Below, one piece after another: positions 23,801 through 35,800 of a stretch of DNA of 64,000 nucleotides (positions within the stretch are counted from its first letter, which is position 1; every line of letters starts with the position of its first letter). The notes beneath the pieces are model-generated. The model saw only the letters and a list, made by a program, of their open reading frames with translations, searched no databases and was not told where the DNA came from. Source of the stretch: Protonemura montana (taxonomy: Eukaryota > Arthropoda > Insecta > Plecoptera > Nemouridae). The position numbers were made by a program, and so were the translations under genes. Location: contig OX387609.1 of the NCBI GenBank assembly GCA_947568835.1, positions 8,323,660 through 8,387,659 of the forward strand, written 5' to 3'.

Positions 23801-26800
23801 AGTTTGCCTCGAATTTCCCCGGGAAAGGTGAATTTTCTTGGGGTTTTCTACGAGCGTGGGATATGGCGTGCCTTGTTATTACGACTAAAGCGGCAATTCA
23901 GAATTAGAGAGCTTTGGAATACAAGGAGTGGCTGACTCGAAGCAGTACGACAAAATGTTTAAACGCTGGCATAAGGAGCGATCATGAAGACCCGACAGCC
24001 CGAAATCTTGTTAGTTGCTAAGCAACAGCCAACTCTTGCCACTCCAGCCCTGGCAGTTAAAATATGTCAACTTGCTAAACATCATCGCAAGAATATTTAA
24101 AAACCTAATCTAAATGTGCAAAAATTATGAACGTATTTACCATTTTTAGGTTATATAGGAACAACCTGTTAAACCCAATAAATCTATAAGTAAAATTGTT
24201 TTTACCGTGTTTTTACCATTTTACAACACCTAAAAATCTGGAAAACAGCCTGTGATTGGCTGACCATCTTTTAGCTCATGGGTTACACTTAATTACTCTG
24301 CTTTGTAGATTCGGCGCAAGTGTATTCGAAAAAAATTATTTAAAAAAGCCGTAACTGATAAACCTATGAGAAAACGGTAGCATAAAAAAGAAGAAAATGT
24401 GCACTTGAGCAAATATTACACTTAAGACAAAAATAATTTTTGCAATCCAAACGAAGATATCCCTTGGTGAATCCCATGTATACAGTGTACTAAGATATTT
24501 AAAGTGCTATGCTGTCGATCATGATCCCTACGGCAGAGCACCACGCATTCACTCCAAACAGCCACAGCAAGCCACCTCATATCTAGTGGGTGCCGGCCGA
24601 GTGTTTGACTGTGGCCACCTTTCCGCGTCAAACAAACTTTCAGACATCCGTTTCACGATCACAACATTGACCCCCACGTGTGGCAAGCCCGGTTGACCTG
24701 CTTTGTCTCAGCCGGGGTACGAACTGGCACCAACACACTCGAAACCACACGCTTTACACTCAGCTAAAGCCGGTGACAAACCGTCGAGTTTCAGTTATTT
24801 TACCTATAGGCATGGTAAAGATGACACAAAGGTCGTGTCCTATATCCTGTTCTGGTAGGTTTACAATTGAAAGGCACCAAAAGACAACAAAAACAAACAA
24901 TTCTAGAAACATTGTGTAAACATTGTCAGTAACTTTGAAGGGTGGAAGGGCATAAGTTAGTAACATCATCATATTTTGTCTCTTCGGAACTTCGCTGTAG
25001 ATCTGGTGACAAAAATTTGTATGGATTGACGAAGTGGTTCAAAAACGATAACGCTGTTGTCATGTTCAAATTGACGTACGGTCCCAAACAGAACCTAAAC
25101 AGAACCTAAAGTCGATTTTGCCGAATTTTGCGCCAAAATTGACCGCAAGTGAATTTAAACAGAGCAAAACCGTTCTACTTTGGTAATATACATCACCAAA
25201 AATTGGTTTGCAAGTCAGATATTTTGCCCACTGGGTATATATATATGGAATGCAATATTTATATCTTTTGCCCACCGTTCTTATAAAGTGGTCGTCGTCA
25301 AACTGAAAGACAGCTTAAGCAAACGTGATTTTAATGCAGGTCATTCAGAATCTGTAACGATCACATAAGCTGAAAATGCTTCTAACGATGCGCTAAAAAT
25401 ATATCTACAAGAATAATAACCGCAGCTAGAATGGCCTGGCTGAAATTTCACCAACGTTTCGCCCAAGTATTTTATCATCAAAATTGCCCCATAGATATTA
25501 CGAGTTCTGGCAAAAAAAAAACACAATGGAAACGCATATACCAATTCATGACCATCTTATAAAATATCCTCAGTACCCTTATAACTTAGCCACAAAGAAG
25601 GCAATGTACTAAAAAATACCCACATATTCCTAGCCAACATTAAAATCCGAAGCGACAACAAATTTAACCGCCCCAATAAAGTTTCATATAACTATCATTT
25701 TCCCGTTCCATCTCACAAAAACGTACAATAATTTTTACTATAAATCAACTGCGTTTAACAATCGTGTTCTCGCACAATTACATTTAAACACGATATTAAT
25801 GGACTACGAACATCCAAAGCAATCATCTACGACGATATTAGCACGTAAAGTAGCTCGTACGATATCATGCCCCTAAAGCATTTCAGGGTTGCGAAAATCA
25901 GGGTTGGGACATAACAACAAAAGCATTGAACTATGCTTCCCGTTTCGTACATGATATATACTTGCTTGTGATTAATACCCTGCAAGCGATTTAATGTGCG
26001 GCCAGTGTTACCTAGACTAGTACATAAGCTTTTGTTATCAACTAAATGCATTGCATAGCTTTCCACGAGGCTGATTTATGTAAGATTTCGAGCATGGGCA
26101 TTCCTAACGGTGACTTGAGGCTTAAAACGTGGAGAAGCATGAATGGTCGACGATGAATGGACCGTGGTTAGGAATTTCGCGAAAATCTTAGGGGTTGGTT
26201 TGATAAAAAAAAATTGTTAATACAATTACTGCGAATTAATTGGGAGTCCACAGGAGAGAAGGAGAGAGCGTTGGCAATTAAATTTCATTCAAATCTGGCT
26301 GGCTCGTTTTTAGTAAATTGTTTTGTTAAAGCGTCATTAAAAAAAGCGTTGAATAACTGAGATGGAAAGAAAGAAAAACAGGAAAGCGCTTTAAAAAAAA
26401 AAAGTTCTTTTCGTGGAAATATCCGATTTAGTTTGGTTAAACCCCTTTACAAACATCAAGTACATTACAACTAGGCTCTTATACCTACGAGATCCGAAAT
26501 AAACTGTGGTAGGGCGTTATTTTGAGCCCGTTTACACATATTTGGTTTCAACGCTTGAATGAACACCAAGCGCCACTGATCCCGTCCGAGCTGGCAAACT
26601 CTATTTTTGGAGTGTGTTGTAAATTTATCTATGGTCAGGAAACACATGAACATCGGCTATAGTTAGATCGTACAATTTAATCGAAGCGATATCTCGTTAA
26701 TGAGTAGGTTAGCCCTGTTTTTTTAAGAATCGGCTCTGATCGCTTAAATATAGAACAGGTACGACGCTATCCATACGCTTCGGAGAACAGATAAGGAAAT

Positions 26801-29800
26801 TTTAACCAAATTGGATCGATATCGTGAGAGAATGTCATCTTATTTATAGAGACGGTGACCTTTGACTGGGTTCTGACCGACAAAAAGGCAGTCAAATGTA
26901 TGCTAAGCATGTTTTACTGATCACTGGTGTTATTTGGGAACTGCGAGTTGGCTACGCACTGAAAGTGCGAAGAAACTTCAAGCAACGGATCTCGACTACA
27001 TAATGCGTAGTTCTGAAAGCGAGCAAGAAAAGAAAAGAAAAGGTCAGTGGCATAGAGAATCTGTGGGCGACACATGCCCTTGATTTAAGAGAATTCCTTT
27101 GCGTTGGCGAGCAAATAGCGGGCAAGAATAGGCTGTTTTTGACGCACTGTTTTGAAAACGGGTTATGTGGCACGGGTCATGTGGCACAGGTCTAATGGCG
27201 TCGGTGAATAAGTAGATGATGATGATGATTTTGACGAGCCTAACTTAGGTTAAAAGGAGGAAGGGCAATCCGGTACCGGCACGTAGGTTACCTATCGAAA
27301 GTTACCAAGGGTATCACTAGCTTAAAATCCCTTCCGAAGGACGGTGCAACGCGAACAACAGGATTCCTTTACAAATCCATGCTGTCGAGAGGTTGATAGG
27401 CAAGGAGAATGAAGTTGAAGTACTAACTTTCATCCCTCCAATCTCTCTCCCGAACATAGCTGATCATGTGTATGATGGTCACCTATCTAATACCTGGCCC
27501 AAGGTAGTGTTGCTTAACTTCAATGATCTCACGAGAACCGGTACTTCTAACAAGCCAAACCATTCAGTAAGTCTCTCAAGGGTAATTTAAGTGGTTAAAA
27601 AAAAAACTTTAATTACTGCCATATAAAATGTAGGAATTTGCTGTGTCTGAATTCTTGCAGCCAGCGTCGGGAAAGCGAAAAGCATGTAATTGCAGAGAAC
27701 GGAAAACCTTCCTGGCTTGTTCCGTGGAACGTTAAGCTGCGGTCAATCAATATAATTGGCAGCTGGGAAAGCTTGACTTCCAAGGACCGACAAGTTTGTG
27801 CGGGAAATGTTGACACAGCCGCGGAAAATACTCAAGACGCGCGGTCGAACGGTTTTCCGGGGACAATTTTCTGCTCGGTTGGCGCAAACAACCAGAACAC
27901 GAGCGGAAAAAAAGGAAATTCTACGTTAAGAAATAAAAATGTATATATTTTTCGTAAAAATATCAGGTTACTATGATGGTTTTTAGACTCATGTCTACTT
28001 GATTTATCCATAGCACTAGTTTTAAGAAAAACTTTTTGAAATAGGTTTTGAATGCTAAGTAACTAAGGGCTAAGGGAAATTTAGTAGCCCTTTACTTAGC
28101 ATTCAAAACCCATTTCAAATAGTTTTTCTTATATCAGTTTACTGTTAACCTAATCAATCTGAATGAGATTATCATTATTTGAAATGTAGTTATGTGAAAA
28201 ATATGTTTTGACAGACATATTCTACTAAAAAAGCAAACTTGAAAGTAGTAAACAACACAGTTCGGGAATACATCAGTCCCACTCTAGTGTCGCTTTTCCA
28301 ACATTTCCATGAATATTGACGGCGTTTCCTGGAACGAAACAATGGAACGCTACTGGGACACAAGAGTCGAGTTTTACGCTGAGGATTTCAACTGCCTGGT
28401 ACTATGATATTTTCTACCGACTCAATTCGCAGTTGAAAACTCAACCTTTACCTCTGTAACAGCATTAGCGTGAGGTAAATTTGAAAAGAATGCTATATAT
28501 ATATGTATACATATATTCCAAACGAATAATGAAGGATTCGAATGTGAAAACAGTTGGTTTGGTTTCACAAAGTAGGCGCCTTTGTAGTTTGTACGGTATC
28601 TCTGAATTAAGAAAAAAGTAGAGAACATCATCATTATTATTATTTCATAAAACTCAGTTGATCTAGGATTTAAAGTCTAAAAAAATGCTATTCTTTTCAT
28701 GTTCAAAAGAATACGAGTATCTCTCTCTCTCTCTAGTCTATCCTAGATTTTTAGAAAAGAAAACAAGCTCTCTTTCCAGACTTGTTCAAGACTTTTCCAC
28801 GCGCGCATAACAAAGAAAACATGCACCATACTTTACTGATAAGTGTCAGCCTTTCGGTGAATTTTCTTTCGCTCTTCACGCTTTTCCACTCGCGAAAATG
28901 CGCGAATCCAAGTTTTCCCACGCAGCCTCGTCGCGGAACGAATTTCCCTCTAACTATTTTCCGCCAACATTTTAGCATAATTGACACAAAAATCGTAAAA
29001 ATGAAAAAGAATTCCTTTATACTTTTCAAAGAATTTTTTTTAGGAAAGACAACGCGTATCAAAAAGTAAGAAAAGTGGATGAGCATAAAGGCGTAAGAAA
29101 TTGAATATGTATGTGCGTATATAAAATAACGAAATAGAACTAGTGACTTAAAAGGCGCCCATATTAAATATTTAAACCGTAGGGGAGCGCTGAGATGTCA
29201 GAATCTTATCTCATCATTGAGAGGCGCAGAAAGGAGCAATCAGCACTGAGCCAACACTGGCCGAACGCTAAAGAATGGAGATTGCCTGGGAATAAAAATG
29301 CTAACGGCAAGAGCACAAGCAATAAATGTCAGCCCATGCAATTCCGTGCAGCTTTATGAGCTATGGACAAAAATGAGAAATCGCAAGTGTTTGCTTCACA
29401 GAGAGATATTATTTTATATCCGACAACGTTCAAGCGGCAATCACTTTTCCCAGCTCGATGAAAAGCGATGGGAGACAGTTTTCTTTTTTTTTTGTCAATA
29501 AACTTGCCAATTTAGGCGCGCAAGTCTCGGCTATGCCAAACTTTTTGATTGATGCAGGTAAATATTACAGCACAAAAGGAAAAAGCGAAGACCTTGTCGC
29601 TTATGATGGTTAATGTCAAGATAAATCAGCTAAAAAGGTACCAAAATTTTAACTTTTTTTCATTGATTTCTTAAATGCTTAATTTCGAGATCAAGAAGGC
29701 TAAACGGATTCTGGTACAGCTAAAGAAATAACCGAAAAAAGTCTGAAAAAGTCCAATTTGTTTCTAGATTCCGTACACATTTATGAGAGGGTGTTCACAA

Positions 29801-32800
29801 TAATAAAATTCACATTACTTCGAAGTAGAATCTGCTGTTAAAAAAACCAAAGTTAAACTGAGTTATCCCACAGGATTTATTCCGAAATCACCTGTCACTT
29901 CATTATTATGCATAAACATTCCCGAAGAAACTTCCACAACTTCCAGAAAACCTCGTTGACAACCAGAAACGAATCTCAAGAAGATCCAAAGCAGCGTCTA
30001 ATGCAATCGCATCTGCTCCAGATGGCGCGTTGCACACAGTGAATGAAACCCCCTCAAGTCTTGTGCATCCACTCTTCAATCTGACGAACAGGTAACCCAA
30101 ATCCATGCGAAATCAGGGGAACGAACTGTTTTTGCCTACAGTCTACTAGTTTGGCGGTAGAGTGCGCCTGATCTGGGGGAAGGCGACGTTAGGTGCGACC
30201 GCGATTACCGTCGAGGGCGTCGTTTTTCCGACGCCGACGCTTAATCTCCGCGTCGAGGGACACCCTAGACGTCGAAACATTAGGGAAGTCAGCTCTATAT
30301 GTGTACCTTCACCCTGGGACCATGTGGTTACGGATCCACAAAATAAAAGATATTCAAATCTTTAGGATTTTATAAACTGTTTAGTCATCTTCATTCCCTA
30401 TTTTTTCTTTTATGGAAGTATTTGCAGCCGTTTACTTGGAGAATAAACGAAAAAGTATTCAAAAAATATGTGTATTATGTCCTATTATAATGATACTAAA
30501 GACCACCTTTTTTTGGTCAGCAATATGAGGTACAACCCAAACGGTAATACAGAAAAAAAAACTTGGTGCAGCCAGAGAAGTTGCCTTTCAAAAGAAAATT
30601 AACTTTCATTTAGTTAAATCTCCTCAAAGTCTTGAGATTTTAGACAACCAAAAAAAAGGTCAACTGCTATGATTATAACAACAAGACTTATTAAAAAAGG
30701 CAAAACCCCACTCACTGCGTCATATTGCAACCCCATTTAGCCCAGCTTTTTTTTCTATAACCGAAAAAAAATGAACAGTCGCTAGAAACGCAGGTAAATT
30801 CTCAACAAAACCCCGAAGAATTTTGCGCATCAAAAAAACCCACTGTGTTATTGTTGCCGTGCTCTAGCCACGGAAAACGCTCGGAAAACCGATTTCCCAA
30901 CCGTAATGACGTACGTGGCCAGCCTCCACAACAATGTCATACCCACTGCCTGGCTATGATCCGGCCGGCCAGCGGTTCCCGTCTCCTAGAACGCGGAGGT
31001 TGTAAACTTGTTTGAGAAGTGAAAATAGCGCCGGGTGATAGCATCTACGTGACCTGTGTTTCGTGTATTTTTCTCTCTCGCCCAGTGTTTTTCTTGTGAG
31101 ACTAGGTCATTTTCACGGGCAGCCTCGAGGGTGAAATACTCCACGAGAATACTTCGCACAAGTTATTAGACGGGTTTTTGGAGAAGGGCGAGTTCAAAAG
31201 TTAGTATCTCGTTCCGTTAGCTAGACGGACTCATAACTCGTTCCTGATTTGTTGGTTCCGTGTGACTTATTGTACGGCAAACATTTTCGTAACTTAAAGC
31301 GGCGTTGCTTACTGTATTTCATCTGCTATAGCGCCGTAACGAAACTATACCCTCTTAATCATACTCGCAACTAATCAGCAAGCTTTAAAACTCCGATAAA
31401 ACTCTACTAAAATTTGACCCCAAAGCCACAGCGAAAAAATAATATAACTCTCGAAACACACGAAATTGATATGACACGTAATTACCCGACGACACGCAAC
31501 ATTGTCCATAAAAATGATAATAAAAAAAGAACCACACAGCAGACCTATATAGGGTCCTATTATATATATAGGGTCCTATTTTTACGAGCCGACAACGGCG
31601 ATAGCGTCTGTGCACACACACAATTTTTCAACCGCGACATTCATTTACAAGTCGCGAGCGCCGACGCGTGCAATTATCGTTACGATATCGTTACACGTCG
31701 ACGTCATCGAAGTGGGGAGGGGGAGGGCGAGGGCAGGAAAAAACTGGAAAGCTACGAGCCGCACTTTCCCGCGGGACTTATCCCGATCATAAAGGATTTT
31801 CCGGGAGCGACGTGTCGAGGGGGGGGGGGAGGTCCCTGTCAACCGTTTAAGGCTGGCTCCATTGTTGGTTCGACAATGCGTTCTAATCCATTACGTGGCG
31901 GCCGGCGGACGCAGTGGCGGAATCGTGCACGTGGCGGCACCACTGGGATTTGGTGAACGCGTGAGGTTTGAAGTTCTCTGTGGGGACTTTTCAACACTTT
32001 GGATAGAGTCGTACGATAATACATAAAGGCCTCTCTTGTGTCCTTGTGCTAAGCCCACGGCATTGAACATGGTTTCGAAGAGCTCTAAAAAATTCCCTCA
32101 AATTTGCCCTATATTAATAGTAAAGCAACCTGTTGGCATTGGGTAAGCAACCTTTTTACGGTCAAGGCCAATAACCAAGGTCAAATGACAAAGTTCAAGG
32201 ACAGGAAACCTAACAGCGGTTCAGTTCAAGGACGCGGACTGCCACCAATCAAAAGATTTCTCGCGAGCGTACCATTCAAGTATGTCGCTTAAAATGGAGC
32301 GGACTGTAGTTTTCACGTTGTCAACGTCGACATCGACGTCGATCAAATTGAGCGCGAAGCGTTTATCACATTAGACGACGTCGAATCTAATTTTAGCAGC
32401 ACGCATTATTGCGACAAGAGAATGTGTCCCGTCACACGTGTGCATGAAGAGTGGTTTTTTTTTCTTGCCCACGCAAAAATAGTGAAATACATTTTGTATA
32501 GAAAGGTACACGACTGGCGTGCGGTGCGCTAGGTGAACTCGTGCGAGAAGCACCAATTAAAAATGGGGAGAAATTATGGAGATGGTCTGGCGTAGTAATA
32601 AACCTCGGACAGAGGGGTTTTTTTCCTCTTTAAGAGACTCCGCAACACTGATGAGGTGTCGCCGAAATGTGAGTAAGGCGTCAGCTAATTGGTGTCGTAT
32701 TTGCAACGAGCGCTTGAGAGAATGTATTTCCATACGAGATCTTCAAGCGATGCGCTGGATTTTTACTTTTTTGTACAAGGTATCTGAAGTTTCACTGAAT

Positions 32801-35800
32801 TTATCTTGTTAGTGAATGAATAGAAATTGATGTCATTACTGTGGTAGTTAAGCTGGTAACATAATAATTTATTAACGCATATCTTTTTACCAAGCTGTTG
32901 GGTTGCTGAAAACTAATATTTGCCTCCCATTTGCAATAGATACAAGTTCACAAAGTCATAATTGAACTAACTTAATGCTACTGAACCCGGCACTAGTTAA
33001 GAGCGAGGCAACGAAACCAAATGAAAAAAAGACACGATGCAAATCATGCAGCTGATTTTTTCATCGTGCTACTTTCATGGGTCACAATAAAAATGCAACT
33101 AAGCTCCTACATATTTCAGCAATGCAAAACTGAACGGCAGCTTGAGCGAATGGTCCCACAGCTACTTAAGCACAGAGCTCGTGAAAAAAATATGGCTGCG
33201 ATTGATTAAAAGTGACGAGGTCAAAAAGCATCCCAGGTGGGTGTAAATTAAATCCGAGCAAATCTATTTCCAATGATTTCCACCTGATTTCAGGAGCGTT
33301 AGGGTGCGGGATGGGACGAGAAGGGGTTGAAACGGACATGGCCGGGAGTGTGACCGTGTAAAATGACCACTTCCGGTGGGCCACCGCGCCGATATGCGCA
33401 CCGGAAATGAATCTGCGAGAAGATCAGTTGAAAAACGACCGTGGTCGAATCAGTAGATCCAGGTTTCCGCTCATTTTTCATGGGACGCATTTTGCACACA
33501 GAGCCTACCAAAAAAAGTCATGTAAAATGTCCACGAGAAACGTCGGTAATATTCTCTACGGGCAAATAAAAACAGAGTTCGGAATAGTTTTAGCGCGCGG
33601 TTATCCTGGAAAATTGAGCTTTTAGCATTAATTTGAGCAGGGTATTATCAAAGTAATATTAATACTCAAAACAACATAGCGACTAAAAGCTAGGTTTAAG
33701 CAGAAATTAAGTGGGAGCTTCGAGAGCAACCACCGACCTAAATAAAGCTTTTATACGTTAAATAACTACATCGAACATTCTTTTAAAATTATAAATGCAC
33801 ATCCCAGTAGTGCATCACAGAGCAAAACCCACTGACGCTCTCTGCAATAACAGACTCATGGCTCAACAGACTCAAACTACTAACTAAATCACCATACGCT
33901 TTCCCGTTTCCGCTTATCGGGAACAAGGTAGGTACCTACTGTAGTACAACGTCATCTGATAATGTATGATTAGAGGTAATTAGTATGCTCAACACACGAA
34001 ACGCTAGTGGTGTTACCGATAACGACGGATAAAAGCAGATCGTTTGGAATTGCAAGCTCATCCCGTGCCCAGAGTAACCCTTGCTCAACCCCCTGCCGGC
34101 AGAATTGTCAATTAGCGTGGCCACAAAATCTGCACCTCACGCTTTTTACATCCCCTTTTGCTTTTTTGGTGAATCGCCATTAAAGTTTGGTTGGAATTGA
34201 TATAGGTAGCAGTATACGCCTAAACCCATACAGAAAACCACAGTATAGGAGAGCACAAAAACAATTTGAATTTGAATTTATTGCTGGAAAAGTTGAGTCG
34301 AATACATTTTTATACCACCCCACACTTTCGCAATCAGTTTGTCTCACTGTTAACCTAATCTAACTTGTTCGGAAATGAAATTCCGCAAAGGGTTAAACTT
34401 CTGTGAAAGTTTAAAAATAGATTGCAAATCTAAAACTCGACGAGATACAAAAATCGATCAACCACAATTATTTAACAGGCTCGTTCGGCTAACGCGTAAA
34501 CAAAATTATTCGCTGCCATTTCAGGCGTGTGTAATTTTAATTAATTTTTAATGCAATTCGCCCGAGATGTGTGTGTGTGGGCATTTGCCTGGCATAGTTT
34601 CGTAGTCGGCGATGCGTGTTATATTGCAATGGAATAAATCTAGGCCAGCGAATATATGCAATATGACGAGAGCTGTTGCCATTGCCAGCATGAAGCGCAT
34701 CACGTATGAAAGTCAAAAGAGTTGGGAATGAAATTAAACAAATCTGTGCACTAAACAGGGTTCATTAATGAATTTCGAAAATAAGTTGAAAGGAAAAAGA
34801 TAGCAAGTATGTAGCAAGTTATCAATGCTCCTCTTGAAAGGACTGTGACTTTTTGAATACAGTGAATACATAAATTTGGATGGCAAGGCACATCTGAATG
34901 AAGTGGGGTAGAAAAAACATATTTTTTAAATGATAAATGTCCTCTAAAAGTGAGATTACCACAATTTTGTTATGATTTCTCATTTGAGACGATTTGAAAA
35001 GATGTTTGATCGGTTCTTCAGAAATGTCTGCAAGCACCCAGAAAATTGTACGGATAAAATGAAATTGTTGGTTTTATTTTTAAGTGAAAATTAAACTACT
35101 GTGAATAACCTAATCATTTCTGCGCCATATTGAGTTTCCTTTACCTACAAAAAAAACTATGATACGAAACAACACACTTTAGCTAGCTAATGATTTGATA
35201 TTACCGAAAATCGACGGCAAACAATTACCATAGATCTCACAAAATCCAATGACACCCTGTCGACACCAGAAACCACTTAAACGAAAATATTCTCTCAGCC
35301 AGTTTCACCTCCGCCCGCCACCACGCACCAAAATTAAACATCAGTTTTATCTGCTCATTAACAGGCACCGAAATTCACAATGATTTTCCATTGACGTTCA
35401 CAAAAACCACACACACATACACAGCCCGGTTAAAAACAGGGTACTAGAACCAGAGACTCCAATAGAAAATAAATGAAGCGACCTCGTCAACTATTTCTAT
35501 GGCACGTAGTCTTAAGTGGTTAGGACAAAAACACTGGCACTGAGGCTGCCATCCACCCAACTTGCTTCACCAGCTATGCTATATAGGTAACGCGAGTTAG
35601 AAGCATCATTATGCTCTCAATTTTAAAGAAAATGGTTTAACTTGAGTGCATTAGAGAGCTAACTCGGTGTGCGAATAAAACATTGTTTACAAGTTAAATT
35701 AGTGCTAGCGAGGTAAAGAAAAAGCACAGAAAACTTGTTTAAAAGAGTATGTTTGCAAAATCTGAACACAGCTGAATTGAAATTATTTTGTGTAAAGGGT

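Noticed and set aside
24690..24780. A functional tRNA gene on the minus strand
   Set aside because: A and B boxes are present, but the acceptor and anticodon stems do not pair as read by eye; a tRNA-derived SINE fits better.
27478..27570. A genuine 5S rRNA gene
   Set aside because: Only the internal part matches, it is diverged, and it is fused to a SINE body shared with other loci.
31414..31956. 180-codon plus-strand open frame in intron 1
   Set aside because: Coincides with a GC-rich, CpG-rich segment with a long G run; composition explains the lack of stops.
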